Positions 50,301 to 63,600 of a DNA stretch of 64,000 nt are shown one piece after another; within the stretch, counting starts at the first letter, position 1; each line of letters begins with the position of its first letter. The stretch is from Manduca sexta (taxonomy: Eukaryota; Arthropoda; Insecta; Lepidoptera; Sphingidae): positions 5,584,920 through 5,648,919 of the forward strand of contig NC_051129.1 of the NCBI RefSeq assembly GCF_014839805.1. The letters are read 5' to 3'. Position numbers and translations under genes: made by a program. A model generated the notes under the pieces. That model was not told the origin of the DNA, did no database searches, and saw only the letters and a list, made by a program, of their open reading frames with translations.

Positions 50301-52250
50301 GGAATAATCACGTGTGAATGAGGGCACTAAAACTTATGCCAATTATTGCTGGCCATAAAAGTGGAAGCTTATCGTAAAAGCAGAACCAGATCGGTTTATT
50401 TTACAAAGATTATGAGATTTTGATTATGAATAGGATTTGGGGCACAGTCAACTAACACAATAAATTCATCAAACTTGGACGTTTCCTTTGATTATATCAA
50501 AGTTAGCTTTAACAGGTAAATATATTTCAAAATTGCAAAAAATATTACGGCTTGTTTCATGTTGTATATTCTAAAACAATCTTTATTTTTGTTTTATTTA
50601 ATAAAATGCTTGAACGACGATTTATTGCGACAAACCCTGTGACCACAATATCCGAAGGAGAGAAAGAATTTTAATTCGATACCTAAAGAATAAATTTGCG
50701 ATAACCTACATTCTACATATATTTAAGTTGGTCATGTGCTAAAAATATTACGTTTTCACTTTTCACCTCGAACTTTTGCCAATGTTTGCACCTTTTGTCA
50801 AAGTATCCAACATCAAAGTAGGTTAAAGATCAGATAAAGTAGGCTGATGTGATATGTGTTATTAAAAACAATAATGCATTGAACAAAACATGAAAGTATG
50901 TACATATTTGAGGACATACCGGCCATTTCAAGTATATGTAAAACGCAAAGATAATTACGAATTCTACTCAATATCAAGCTACTACGTGACTAAAGTCCTA
51001 ATTAGTTACCCACTAACAGTTAATGAAGTAAAACAATTAGTCGAAACAATACGAGGAAAACGAAGTTCAATTGGCTTAAAAGAAAGCGACAAACAAAAGT
51101 CATTGTGCATTTTTCCCACTATCACTGACCCGCACAGCAAAACATCGCATCGTATTTCATCTTAGTACATCCGGCATTCATGTATATATAACACAAAAAT
51201 AGTAATGTTCTTAGATACTTCTTTTTTTTGTATATATTAAATAGTTACAAACGTAATTCACAGTTCAGAATCGATTTTTTAAAGTTTAGATTTAAATAAC
51301 ACTTTTTTTTTAAATGTTGTATCATTTTATCCATTTGCTCTATCCACTATCTAATAATACCAGAACCTAATTACCGTCTCTCTTGACTTACATATGAGTG
51401 ATATGTGTTACATTGAAAGAAATCATCGTGAGAAATGTGCATTTGATTGAAACGAGTTTTCACATTGTTAGGAATAATTTATGTCAAGCGTATCGAAAAC
51501 CCTAGAAACTAAAACTGAAATTGATTGATTCGTGAGTATATCTATTGAAATCTTTAGTTTCACGATCATGAAGTTTTTAAACAACGGTACTTTGTTCTGA
51601 ATCGATAAACGTCGCAAAATAAAAGACTATATTTATGCACATGCTCAAAAACTTGCATTAGGTAAAGTACATACAAAAAGACAATTAAAAGTTTAACGCT
51701 CTGTAACGGTAAAAAAAAATTAAGATATCGTAAAAGGCAATGGTCATGTTTTAAAACCACTAATGCCTTTTTACAAAAATATCTCTTAATTATATCACTT
51801 TCGAAGCACATTAAGATATATGACATCCTTGGAGAGCAGGACATCCTGCAGGAAATTTGCAGTCGCATATTAAAGCTATAAAAGACACCGCATGTTAATT
51901 TATTGACCATTAAATGACCGTAACCGAAATAAATACATCAAATGGAAAACACGAACACGATGTTATATAACCAACAGTGAACGGTCCATGCACTTGCTCT
52001 TGAACTGAGAACGCCGCGTCAGTTTCGGATTACTAGAAACTAGGCACCACGTACACTCGACACGCACGCACTATTTGTTAAGACCTAAATTATATGCCCT
52101 AGGCTATGTGTACTAGTAGAAAGGGATGTAAATAATGGATGCTAATTAATTTATATGTAGTTTGCTCGCGGTTTTTCTTGTGCGACTCTTCTAATTTCAG
52201 TAACGTACTAATATCAAATATGTTTTAAATTTAATTTAATAATAATATCC
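41360..52250. other. No gene seen
   Basis: AT-rich with scattered short open frames (for example 42354-42548, 46821-47012, 50890-51165 and 51566-51910), none with a motif, convincing splice sites or homologous partner exons. A repeat copy lies at 45930-46075 and a poly-T run at about 47888-47905. Confidence 0.35.
45930..46075 (+). repeat. Dispersed repeat, copy 2 of 2
   Basis: Matches 32290-32411 in the order ggattttatcgtg, tttatattacatttttctcc, ttcgtggtcac, ggcggactgaggtgtt and caatatctacctacatttta. Non-coding. Confidence 0.6.
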
Positions 52251-52261
52251 TTATATTATTG

Positions 52262-52500
52262 TAGGATGGCAGATTACGTATGCGATACGACACCGCTGTG
52301 ATTTCCTGGGTTCCGATCGCAGGTCGAGCAAAATGATATTTGTTTTTTTACACAATATCAGTACGGAGTCTAGAATTGGTTCCCATATGGCGGTAGGCGC
52401 GCCCACTATCACGTCATGGGACGGAACATACTGGAGAAATTGACTGCATTAATTACACTTCTGTCTACTGTGTCTGTCTGTGTGTGTATTTATAATATAA
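52262..52500 (+). repeat. Second short interspersed family, possibly a SINE
   Basis: Begins taggatggcagattacg, has gggttccgatcgcaggtcg (weakly B-box-like), then catatggcggtaggcgcgcc and cacgtcatgggacggaac, and ends in a TGTCTG-rich tail. A copy in the opposite orientation lies at 56430-56560. Confidence 0.55.
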
Positions 52501-54434
52501 AAAAATATCTTTAAAAGTGTATTCAAAAGAATATCCATTCTGTTTTATCATCTGTCAATGAAGTATTAAGCAAGTCAAATACACATCTCATGGCAAACAT
52601 ACTTTGAACATTAAGTTGAAACTTAATCCGAGTGTATTGCAAAGGCATTTCTATATATGGGTTTTAAAGCAATTTGGATTTGCGACGATGCATTTAAGTG
52701 GGCGTGAAATGATGTAGAAAGCTCTGATAGATGGGAGGCGAACTTACAGTCGCACAGACCAAGTGAGATTGGAAAGCTGGGTGCAGCTGGTCCCACTAAC
52801 GGGTTGCGAACTACGCTTTCCATGCGGCCGAGATGCGCTTTCCGATATCACAGATCCAATACTATTATACTTGTAAATGAACATTGTTCCTAATTGCATT
52901 AGATTCCGACTGCGTTGCATTTGTCCATTTAATTATCGATTGCGTATGCCATGTCGAGTGCGGTCTAGTGCTGCTATTAACAACCGTTTTATACTGCGTG
53001 AGGTTAATTAAGGCTGAACGATTATGAACGACACGTAGTTTTATACTGTCTTAAGATACTTATTCATTTAAAACACATTTGAGCATATATTTTTAATTAG
53101 AAAACGTAGTATACAATTATCGATATCGAAAAACGAAAAATGTATGCAGTGTTTTTTCATAAAACGCGCACATCTATTTCATAGATATTAATATCAAAAT
53201 TGAACTAGCAACACAACATTCCAATGACCCATATATTACTGTAAAGCATCCGAAGCAATAACTGTAAGGTCAAAATGTATAACGGTAGCGGTAATCATCT
53301 TATCGCATTATATCGATGAATCTTCAAACCATTCGCGTGTGAGAGACAGAAGCATCGACGTCACGACAAATCGTGGTTCCACATCACGCCATTCGTTACT
53401 ATTACATTTTATATATATTTCGACCATTTGGCAACATCATGCAGCTAATCTTGGCCTAAATCTGATCTCGTGTGCAGATAGCTTTAACGAATTGGGTGAT
53501 CTATTGTACGATGACTCAAATTTACTTTATTGTTATATGAACTAAAACAAAAAATATTTGCTAATGTATATTGTGATTTCGAAAATCTTATTGGCCATAC
53601 GTAACAGTTTATGGGTCAGTGTACCGTTATAATTCGTACTGTAGTATCATATCGATTTGGTATTTGAACTACCCCGCTCGAGTCGCTCCATGTTGACTAA
53701 AATGGTTGCAAAGCGGCTCTATCGTTTACAAAATAAACCATTAACAACAAAAATAATAAATTAGCCGTTTATAAAATAAGTAGTATACTTTTAACTGATA
53801 GCAAATCTCACTTAACTGGTACACGGCAATTAATTTTTCATAATCAACTAAAAAAGAAAAATATGGCGGCGCCTTGCCGTAAATAAATTCTATCACATAA
53901 ATAACATTTCCTAACGCCTGGTGCTCGTTAGCTGTTACTAGTTAAGCACTCCGTCTGACGTCCAGAACAGCAGCGGGTAAGACAAATTGGATATCTTCAA
54001 CATGTTTATTTGCAATACATTTAACTACATATATGATAGGGGAGATAAGCCCAAAACGGGTAAGCTAAGGATAGACGAAAAGAAAAGCAGGTTCTAAATG
54101 TATTTCGAACTTTTATTTTAACTGTCACAGTTCCATACTTAAATAACTTTAAAAAAACAGTCTCAAATTAAAAAAAATATCTTCATTTTTAACAAAAAAT
54201 ATCATAAAACTAAAACATTAACAAAACCCGTTTTGCCCTGGAGGGGGGTGCCTAAAACGGGTAAGGCTTTTGGGCAAAATGGGTAATAGGAACAAAAATG
54301 AGATAAAATCTACTTAACCTTCTAATCATAACATAAAATAACAGTTTTGTTTTCATAATAATTATCACAGTCTTTTCGAATCAGACTCAGTCATAATTTA
54401 TATTATTGACACATGTCACAATAGTACGGACCTC

Positions 54435-54929
54435 TCTCTGAGTATGAAGTTGTCTTGTTCAAGAATATCGAAGAATCTTTTAACTTGAGGTCTGTTAAAG
54501 ACTTTCGCACGCGCAATCGCTGTTGGTACTGGCTTGCGGAAGGTGATCTTAGGATGTCGCGCCTTGAAACCCATGTACCAGTCATCGCCTGCTACGTTTG
54601 CCTTAAATGGATGATTTATTTAATTTTTTTCGGCATATCGATAAACTAATTCCAAGAATTGTGTTTTCGTCAGTCCAAAAAATTAATTATCCATTTGTGG
54701 AATATATTCGACCAACTTTAACTCTTGATCCGCGTTGAAAACTGGTACAAATCTTCCAAGGATTTTCCTCGCTATCCCTTCTTTATATGTCTCTGCCGTG
54801 TTGACAAATGAATACCATATTTTTTAGCAGCTGCATTGACAGATGTTTTTTAGATTCTTCCATTGCAAGTGCAATTGTTTTCTCGTCCCATGATGCGTTG
54901 GTAGTTTTTCTTTTGTACTTATTAACCAT
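54435..54929 (-). pseudogene. pogo transposase remnant, DNA-binding half only
   Basis: From ATG at 54929 the frame begins VNKYKRKTTNASWDEKTIAL. A shifted frame then continues SVNAAAKKYGIHLSTRQRHI, another carries ARKILGRFVPVFNADQELKL, and a later one GDDWYMGFKARHPKITFRKP, AIARAKVFNRPQVKRFFDIL. These are the pipsqueak-like and CENP-B-type (Tc5) DNA-binding helices of pogo transposases. There are at least two frame changes and in-frame stops, and no DDE domain follows before the transposon end, so it is non-functional. The open frame on the opposite strand is a shadow. Confidence 0.85.
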
Positions 54930-54984
54930 TTACAAAATAAGGAAAAGTAATATTATTCAAAAGTTATATTTCAAAAATCTATCA

Positions 54985-55036
54985 GGGCAAATCGGGTATG
55001 GGCAAATCGGGTACCCGTTTTACCCATACCCGATTT
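54985..55036. repeat. Inverted repeat upstream of the pogo transposase start
   Basis: AAATCGGGTATGGGCAAATC and its neighbouring GGG pair with the reverse complement (AAATCGGGTATGGGTAAAAC) across a two-base centre, 23-base arms with two mismatches. The words resemble the CAAAACGGGTA of the terminal repeats. It lies about 56 bases upstream of the transposase ATG, between that ATG and the right end. Confidence 0.85.
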
Positions 55037-56429
55037 ATAAAGGCATAATTTCATTTCGTACATTCATAACCACAAAACCAAAGCAACGGGTTAGAAATTA
55101 CTTCACTGATATAAAGCTTCAAATACAACAAAATAATATCACCAATCTAGTAATCACGTCCAGCAAACCAAAATCGACTAATCAGAAATCAAAATTCATT
55201 AATATTTTTATCAAAAACAGTAAAAATCTTTGATTACAAATTACCTTGCAGCCGCGTAGTCCATGCGTACAAAGACACTGCCTGTGATTGGACGATACCT
55301 GCACCATCCTTCGGCATGCACAATTTAAAACTAATGCGAAAGACGCGAAATTTAGAACACTTACCCGTTTTGGGCGGGCTACCCGTTTTGGGCTTACCTC
55401 CCCTAATTACTGAATCTTCTTTAACTATTATTCATTCCAAATTATATTTATGAAGTCATGAGCCTGATTACTAATTACTTTGAATTTATTAAATAAAAAC
55501 GACTTGCTTTGAACATTTAGTGTATTCTTTAATAACAAATAATATAAAGTAAATAAATAATTCAATTATAATGTACTTATTCCGATCTAATCCAAAATCA
55601 ACCCTAGAACAACAGTTACACCGCAAGAAAGACACGGAAATCTCGATGTCCATCCTTGATTTCTGTAAGCGACAGTTAACGGATCTATGGATGTAATAAC
55701 GTAAAATTGTAAATGATTACTCCAATAATAGATGGGTTCCCTCATAATGCTCGGCCATGCGTAATGACGTAATATCATTACAAACAGCTATGTTTGAAGT
55801 CACATTTATTTGTTTACTACCTTCTCTTATGCCTTTTCTTCTTATATAACACAAAATATATTTATTTTATGTAAATTGTGAGTTCCGAGATGTGCAAATA
55901 TTAACAATAACACTCCCTTGAGTAACATTTACCTACTGAAACTCGGAAGTTTTCGTAACTGGACGCTAAAATATGCTAATATTATATGCAAATAAAGTTG
56001 TCTTTCAGTTAGAGTGTAGTCATTAATAATACCATTCATAATATTATAGTTCATTGACTCGGTGAATAAATCAAAATAGAACGATTTTGTGCATCGAAAA
56101 CGAGGGAAAAATTACGAAACTGTCTTTTCTTGTGATCGAAGCCTAGATTATTTATCTCAGTCGTCTTGTTAAAATACAACAAAATAAGATATTAATTCTT
56201 GGTAGCATATCATATGTAATGACGGCCGTCAACTATATGGCTGGTTGCAATAGGATCTGACAGTGACTATTAATAAATGGTTAAAAAGAGAATTAAGACG
56301 CTCGATTTACTGTCATACCAGCGTTTTGTGATTCTTTGAATTGTATTGTATCATAATAAGGTTTTTAAATTTTTTACATCAGTAGATATATAATAGCGAC
56401 GAAGGTTATCAATATCTAAGTTTAAAAAT

Positions 56430-56560
56430 GGGTACCCCGAAGCGGTAGACAGAAAAGTGGGTGCTCTAATAGTAACTAGGGCACTCACTTTTCGCAAAGT
56501 GTGTTCCGTCCCATGATGTGATTGTTGGTGAGCATATCGCCATCTCGGGCACAAAATACT
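56430..56560 (-). repeat. Inverted copy of the repeat at 52262
   Basis: On the minus strand it reads GCCCGAGATGGCGATATGC, then CACATCATGGGACGGAACAC and TTTTCTGTCTACCGCTTCGG, the same order as 52384-52480. The internal agtgagtgcc / gcacccactt words form an extra small inverted repeat. Confidence 0.6.
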
Positions 56561-56819
56561 AATTTCGAAATATACACAGTAGTCAGTACAATCTCCTCCG
56601 GCTATCTTAGCGTACGATCAGGAAGATATTAGTGACTGTTGGATAATCTTGTAAATGTTAGAAATTCCGTTTTGTAATAGTTTTATTTTAGAGATAATAA
56701 AACTACAAACTACGTAGGATGTGCCTCGCCCATGTAGAGTCCATTCTAATCTTGCACAACAAGACTTTCTATTGGGTATTTTTGTTCTAAAATCTAAAAC
56801 AAGTAAGTTCATAAATTAA

Positions 56820-59800
56820 GACCATGTGACTTGGCAGTTATCCTCTCACTTTCATGTGATCGCAACGCGTGGGACGGCACACATAACGAGCTTTTATAAT
56901 AGAAACACAACTGCCCAATCCAACCACTTTTACTTTCTACCGCATCTTAAGATAAGAGGTAAATACACGTATCTAACGTCATAACAGTTCATACAACGCG
57001 AAACAATTTATGTATTCTGTTCAATTTATAATATTATCGTAAATATCAAAACGTTAGTGGGTTTTCGTAATTTGTAATGAAAAGAATGCTCTTGATATAC
57101 ACTATTCGACTATATGGTAATCGCAGCGAAATTATTGCTATATATAAACGAAATAAAAAGCCCATATATATAACAAATAATATTTTAATGCTGGACAACC
57201 TTCTCGCGGCGTTTTTTCTTAATGGAAGTGAATGATTGAGATGTGAAAAACTTTTTAATACAAACCGAATGAGTCAGCCTAATGTGAGTCTCGACTGATA
57301 ACTTCGAGTTTTTGCCCAGATCTACACCAGTTCTCACACTTTTATTGCATAGTATATACCTGCGGAGCTTCATTCGCTTGATTAACTTTATGCATTGCTA
57401 TTAATTATTTCCCATGTTTTTATTTAATCATTGCCGATACGTGATATAGTTGTGGTACGTGAAAATTAATCATAAATGTTTTTTATTCATTGATTAATTA
57501 ACTCGATTATATAGCAGGTGTAACTTTTTCTTTATAAAGCGAAAGAACGCACGTAATGTCAGCACTTCCTATTACACATAAACACCAGGCGCGGCGCGTC
57601 GGCTTGCCCACAAGCAAATACCTACTTCTTTATAAGGATACACTGCTGCAAAGGATTAGCTGCAATGGCACGGTTTTACATTTAAATAAATCTGTTTATT
57701 TTATGTTGATAAACAACATAAAGCTTTCTATCCGTCTGATGTGAACGAACCTTTCAAATGTAGACATAACGTAATAATTATGTTTATTTTCTATACGGTT
57801 CACATCAATGGGCCCTTTCTAACCCAGATACGTTAATATATTCATAGAAAGTTCGTATGTTATGCAATAGCCGAATATGTATTATAATTCGATAAGGTAA
57901 ATGCAGTAATCTCCATTTGTAACTATAAGATGTTTGTTATGTGTTTTAATAACCTCACCAATTATAATGATTGTACAGTTGTTGTCTACATTATACTGAT
58001 TTTACAATTCCTGGTATGCAAGTGCAGATCAAGAGGTGAATGGAAATTATTTCTACCTACTTTCTACGTAATTAATTTACATTGACTAGAAATTACAACT
58101 ACATCTTCTACAAGTAATCTAATCTTAATTACACAGGTTTTACTAAAGTTTTAAAAATTGCGAATATAACACAAACTATTTAAATTATATAAATTTTAGA
58201 AAACTCTAATTGTTGGTGTTATTTACAATTTAACTTATATATTACACAACAATGATAACACGTAGACTGCAAAACAGTCACGAGATTTACAAAGAGTATC
58301 AATTAAACCAATGACTGGCAGAGTTACTACTATCTTAAATTGAATAACTTCACGTAACCATTAGTAAAGCGCCGAAGATCTTTTTCAAGACTTTTGTAGA
58401 CGATAAAAAATTTAATGTTTTCTCCTTCAAATCCGTGGTACCCTACTGTTACCAACAATCGTTTTGATTTACACTGAAAAGATGTTGACAACCTTGACCT
58501 CGGCCTGAGTGTGTACTAAATTCCCGCCCGCTACTATGGTAATGGCCGAGGCACGTTTTCAATCCATCACAGAATGTACACCGTTATTGATTAAAACGCA
58601 TGCAATGCGCGCTTCTGTCAACACCGACAAGTTTTGTAAATGAATTCGAACACTACTCGAATATTTCTAGACCGCCTGTGTTCCGAATAGCAATTATGAC
58701 AACTGACCTTAAACTCAAAATGTAAAATTTCTGCGAGTAACAGAACGTAAATGAATAAAATTATTTAAATTTTATGGTTTATGAATATTTTAAATTTAAT
58801 GTACATGTGTGTAGTTTAATGTCGATGTTCTACATTATTTTAATGTAATCTTAATTAATTTTAAATGTTCATTTAGTTATAGAGTTACATGTTATATACA
58901 TTTATAATATTCCTTATGTTCAGCAGCATCTAGTACACAATTTCACGCAATGATTATTAACAGTTATTTCTACATAAATAACGTAATATTGGGATACCGG
59001 TTGTAAGAATTTGTACTCGTTTAATACGGCAATGTATCAATGTTTATGTTTAATGCAGATGGAACACCAAATATAAACTAAACAGACCATTTCATTGCTA
59101 ATTATACAAAGTTTCACAAAAATGTGCAATAGACTACAACTTACAAGTGACAGAACTATTTTGCAAATTGATAAGCGAACAATGTCGGCTTGACAGGTGA
59201 CAGAAGGCGGCTAAACAATCGGTAACGATTGCGCTTTTGTGTTCGATTGTACTTGCGCATAACTCTCATCACCGTGTCTTCCTCCGTTACGGTTGTCTGC
59301 GATGTCACTAACTGTCTGCGGATGAAAAGAATTCTCTCATGCATAATGGCGGCTTGACTTGATTACCAATAGAAAATGTCTCTTTAAACATTGCACATGT
59401 CAAGTATTCCAATTCTGCCTAAATCACTATTTGCACGTCGTTTTAAAACCTGCGTGCGGCTAAAAATATATACTTAATATTTTTGTAAAATAACGTAGCT
59501 AGAAAATTAAATACCCTCAAAATAGTTTAATACTTTATCACATTTCTTAATACGTAAGCTGCAATAAAACAAATAAAAAAGGGAAAATGATATATTCCAT
59601 TTCAGAGCTCGCTTTACGACTCTGATGAGGCATATTTCGCAAAATAAAATATATATATAGCACGTCACACGGTGATGGTAGTTAATTAGCTGATGTTTTA
59701 TCAGATAAATTATATGTTAGCCGATGACACTGCGATGCTGGTTTTTACTCCATAGACACCTCTATTATCAAATCTACATTAGCCTTTTTTACTGTGCCAA

Positions 59801-60560
59801 AGAAATCTAATTTAGATTACTCTGGGATCATATAAGGCACCGTCTATTATCGCTGTTATCCATCTTTCGTGTCTACGTGTTATACGTATGGATAGCCTTT
59901 CGAATTCTGTGGAATTAGTGCATTTTCAGTAACATAATATATATGTAAAAATATATGTTCTTTTTTAAAGTGAATCTTACTTTCTTTTTCAATTTTTTAA
60001 ATAATGAATATGCTGTTCGATGCAACCTTCTTAAACGAGAAAGTCAACAAGGAAACCATTACTCTGGTTTTATAAAATACCAAAAGATTAAATCTCACTC
60101 ATGTAAAAACATGACAATCTAGTTTTCTAATTTTGGTACGTTTCTGTATACGACTTATAAAGTGGAAGTGCTCAGTCATCGTGCTCGTGGTAGAGTCATC
60201 CTAGAGTAATAGTAGTGAGGAGCACTTTCACCAATTTCCTCGGTTAATTTAACTTCTCTCCTCTTTATTTTGAAAGTCCTGAATATTAACTCCCATCTTA
60301 TCTTATACTTTTTACAAATGACAACATAATAATATGCTTGTTGAAACCTGAAAACGTATTATGATTAATTTCAAACATTCCGTTTGTTATAATTGAATAA
60401 ACGTATTTATTGTCATTTCTAGTGGAAAAGTAACTTTTGCTGCGTAACAACGATTTAAACTTTTATTTACAATGTAGCGTCATAAATCATGATAATAATT
60501 ACAATTATTCGATTTACATTTAATGGGACAGGGTCGTTCCATTTATCTTATGACTATTGA
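56820..60560. other. No gene seen
   Basis: AT-rich. Open frames at 57185-57373, 57556-57744 and 59156-59344 have no motif or partner exons. A 9-base inverted word (cctcggcct / ggccgagg) at about 58499-58553 is unexplained but weak. Confidence 0.35.
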
Positions 60561-60561
60561 T

Positions 60562-60660
60562 TTTTTTTTTATTTATTACACTTGGTACATATGATATACA
60601 GGCGGACATAATGCCATGAGCATTCTCTCCTAAAGTCACACTAAGAAAAAATATCTAAAA
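60562..60660 (-). mobile_element. Retroelement 3' tail
   Basis: A T-run at 60562-60572 followed by tacacttggtacatatgatatacaggcggacataatgcc. On the minus strand this is GGCATTATGTCCGCCTG ... AATAAATAAAA, a typical lepidopteran retroelement end with poly(A) signal and tail. Truncated upstream. Confidence 0.45.
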
Positions 60661-63600
60661 ACATAGAAGAAAGACATTTCCATACAAATACTATAGTAAT
60701 ATAATCTATAGCAAGCTCATCCCCATAATTATTTATTTATGCTAAAATAAGCTACATTAGCTAACATGACTAACATTATACAACCTTATTCGATACGTCA
60801 TATAAAAGATGGTCATTACAAACAAGCTTACTCATAGTCGACGTAACACGGCAATGTGCTTAGTCAAATATTAAAATTAATGGCATTCATAAACGCCACA
60901 AGAGCGTCAATCAAAGCAAGCTTGAAAAAAATCGCACGTCGCAGTCAAATCCAAGTGTTTCGTGTCAGATTCATGTCCATTTTACTCTAACGGTTAACCG
61001 TCGAACAGGCAGCTCTATGACGAATTGAGATTAATTCACTCATCTTTTTTACGATTAGACATACATCGGAAGCTCCATTGTCACATAGCACTTACTGCAT
61101 TCTTTGCGTTGATTATTTGTGAGTTAGAATTTAAAGTGATACAGGGGTTTGAATGAAGTAACTTTCAACAAAGAAAACATAAAAATATAAAAAATAATAA
61201 TTTATAATTCCTTTTAAGTAGCAGTTGGCAAACGAACGTAATATAAGTTCCTTGTATTAGATGAAAATGTCAAGCTACATTTCCAGAATAATTATGCGTT
61301 CAAGATGCAAGCAAGCGTTGAAAGCTTTAGAGATTTAGATGAGTTGAATACTGTCAGCTTTCAACAACTTTACTCACCACACGCAGTACAACCGCAATAC
61401 TATTTCTTCTAGATGCTCTACCACAACGATATGCGAAAGCTCGTAACTCTCCCGAATAACAGTGATTATGACACCGAAAATATTTCATAGACAGGCAAGA
61501 AATTACATTAACCACAGCACATTGTCCAAAAATGCCAAGACAGACATTCTAAAGACAATGAATGTCCATAACTAGCAAAAGGAAAATGCTACGAGCGATA
61601 CTGGCAGCTATCCACGCACATAATAACGGACAATGACGCACCCGATTTAAACAAATTAACTGTGGATCGGGATCCAATCAAAACTAGATCGATAGATATG
61701 AAGATATCTTACAACACTCAATTACGCCGTGCCTAAATTAATCAACGCCGTTTGTTTGGGACGGTCTTTTTTACCATCTACACCTTTTTATTTTACATGC
61801 GTCGAGAAACTGGAGTGCAAAAAGAAGAAGCAACTTATTAATCTAGACTGCTTATTACAGCTTGAGTAGTGATTGAATTCTGTCTCTACGGGTTTAATAG
61901 AAATAGTTGTGTAATACAAGAGTGCTGTATAAAAAGTGTTTTTGTTATCATCAAAAGCTTCCAAGAATAAAAATAGATTACAATCATTCCACAAAGGAGC
62001 TATGTGGACTATAAGGATTGTTGAATCTAAAAAATGAGCATCTAAATCATGATAAATGACAATTCAATAGGAAAATCCTTCTGAATTATGTTGCAGGATA
62101 TAAATTCCTCGTATCAAATGTTTTATAATTGATTTTTATATTAAAACAATTACGTCTCTCGCCATCAATGTTGCTCCTGCTATGTGGATTAATATCAGGA
62201 ATTTATTCGCTTATGCATTTATAATTAACAGTAAATATAGCATAGTGGCAGACAAAAAGTGATAAAATTTAAAATGGTTGTGAGTTTACACCGATAAAAG
62301 CATAAGGTATGATTAAACTATCGCAATAATTGCTAGGTACAAAATGAATGGTTGAATAAATGATACTTTAATACATTGTATATTATAATTGATATTAAAT
62401 ATATGTAACGCTTCTGTTAATCAGGTTAAAGCAATCAAGATTACCTAATGAAGTTTTTTGCGATGAATAATCTGCTGCTGTAGATAATACAGTTTGCATT
62501 AACTATTGTATTAAATGAACTATTGCATATATTTGTAGTGGATGTTCATCACTCATTTTAGGTCCATTAGAGAGCTCTTAAGGAGAGAGTGTGTGGATTA
62601 GATTTGAAATTAATTGACCGGAAATTATTTTATATAAGAAAATGTAATTACAAACAAATATTTTAATGTCATACTCGTTCTTTGCAATGTCCTTAATATC
62701 CGAACTGAATTATTTTCAATTTGTAAAAAATGAGGTCATTTGTCTATACTAATTGATATACAAATTACAACATAAAGATAGAATTTAGTAATTTATCACA
62801 TGGAATCGATTTCAGTGAAATTTCTTTAAATGTCAGTTGATTTAGTTTATGTAATATTCGATGAATTTAAGAGAGTATTACTTTTCTTCATTCAAATTTA
62901 TTCTTAAATTAATCAATATTTTGATTAATGTTTTTGGCGATCAAACGAAGGATCACGGTAATTTAAGGCCAAGTTCCAGTTTAAGGCCAAGTACGCGTAA
63001 TGTAAGAACGCGTGCAGCCGATCCGAATAAAGCGATTGATAAATTACATCATTGGCAGTTTAACGTCAGTGCTCGGTATCGGTGGGGTGCACTGACTTCT
63101 TCTGTAATACCATTCCGTTTTTTTCACCGTTTTTTCGTTTCAGACGGCTGACACTGACATGGCGCGTTCATGTTACATTAATGTGCGAAACTAAACAACC
63201 ATCCACTGAACCGTCACAACATTGCCATTTTAACTGACGTACAAATGGACAAGATCAACAACACCTTTTTATTACTTCCCGTTACTCGCGGCTTATAATC
63301 ATTTAGTCAGTGTTTAATTGAAATCAGAACATATTATTACTGAACGAAATGGTTCTTGATTCGCGGTGAGTTTGGTATAATTTAATACTAGAAAAACCAA
63401 ATTGCCAACATTATAATGGCACAAATATTGTAATAATTGACGATGTTTTGCATATTTTTTGCCAAGTAAAATTTACTAAAAACGGTCACATTTTTTTGGA
63501 TGTCTGCAACTGCATTACATCAATATCGTGAATGAAAGTTCTGACTTCGCTCTTATAAGACGAGACCGGCACCATTAAAACAACATAATAATAAATAAAT

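Larger units (their letters stand above)
54039..55403 (-). mobile_element. pogo-type DNA transposon with TA duplications
   Basis: 1365 bp flanked by TA at 54037-54038 and 55404-55405. The left end is GGGGAGATAAGCCCAAAACG and the right end reads, inverted, GGGGAGGTAAGCCCAAAACG. The match extends to 23 of 24 bases. AAACGGGTA-type words also occur in two internal clusters, 54223-54290 and 54985-55036. The interior encodes a broken minus-strand transposase lacking its catalytic half. TA duplication, terminal repeats and the CENP-B/Tc5-type DNA-binding region identify the pogo group. Confidence 0.88.

Noticed and set aside
50890..51910. Open frames of 91 (+) and 114 (-) codons as possible small genes
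   Set aside because: Low-complexity composition, no motif, no splice partners and no start context that sets them apart from chance frames in this DNA.
52623..52823. Minus-strand frame starting MESVVRNPLVGPAAPSFPIS with a good donor (GTAAGT) as a possible first exon of pipe
   Set aside because: The donor leaves a T in phase 1. Joined to the known pipe exon beginning GA it makes TGA, a stop. There is also no membrane anchor.
54808..55233. 141-codon + strand frame
   Set aside because: It is the shadow of the minus-strand pogo transposase remnant and its flanking palindrome.
62861..63180. 96-codon + frame followed by a TTTCAG acceptor and ATG as a start of a gene running out of the window
   Set aside because: The frame holds a simple direct repeat, and the ATG after the acceptor opens only 11 codons before a stop.
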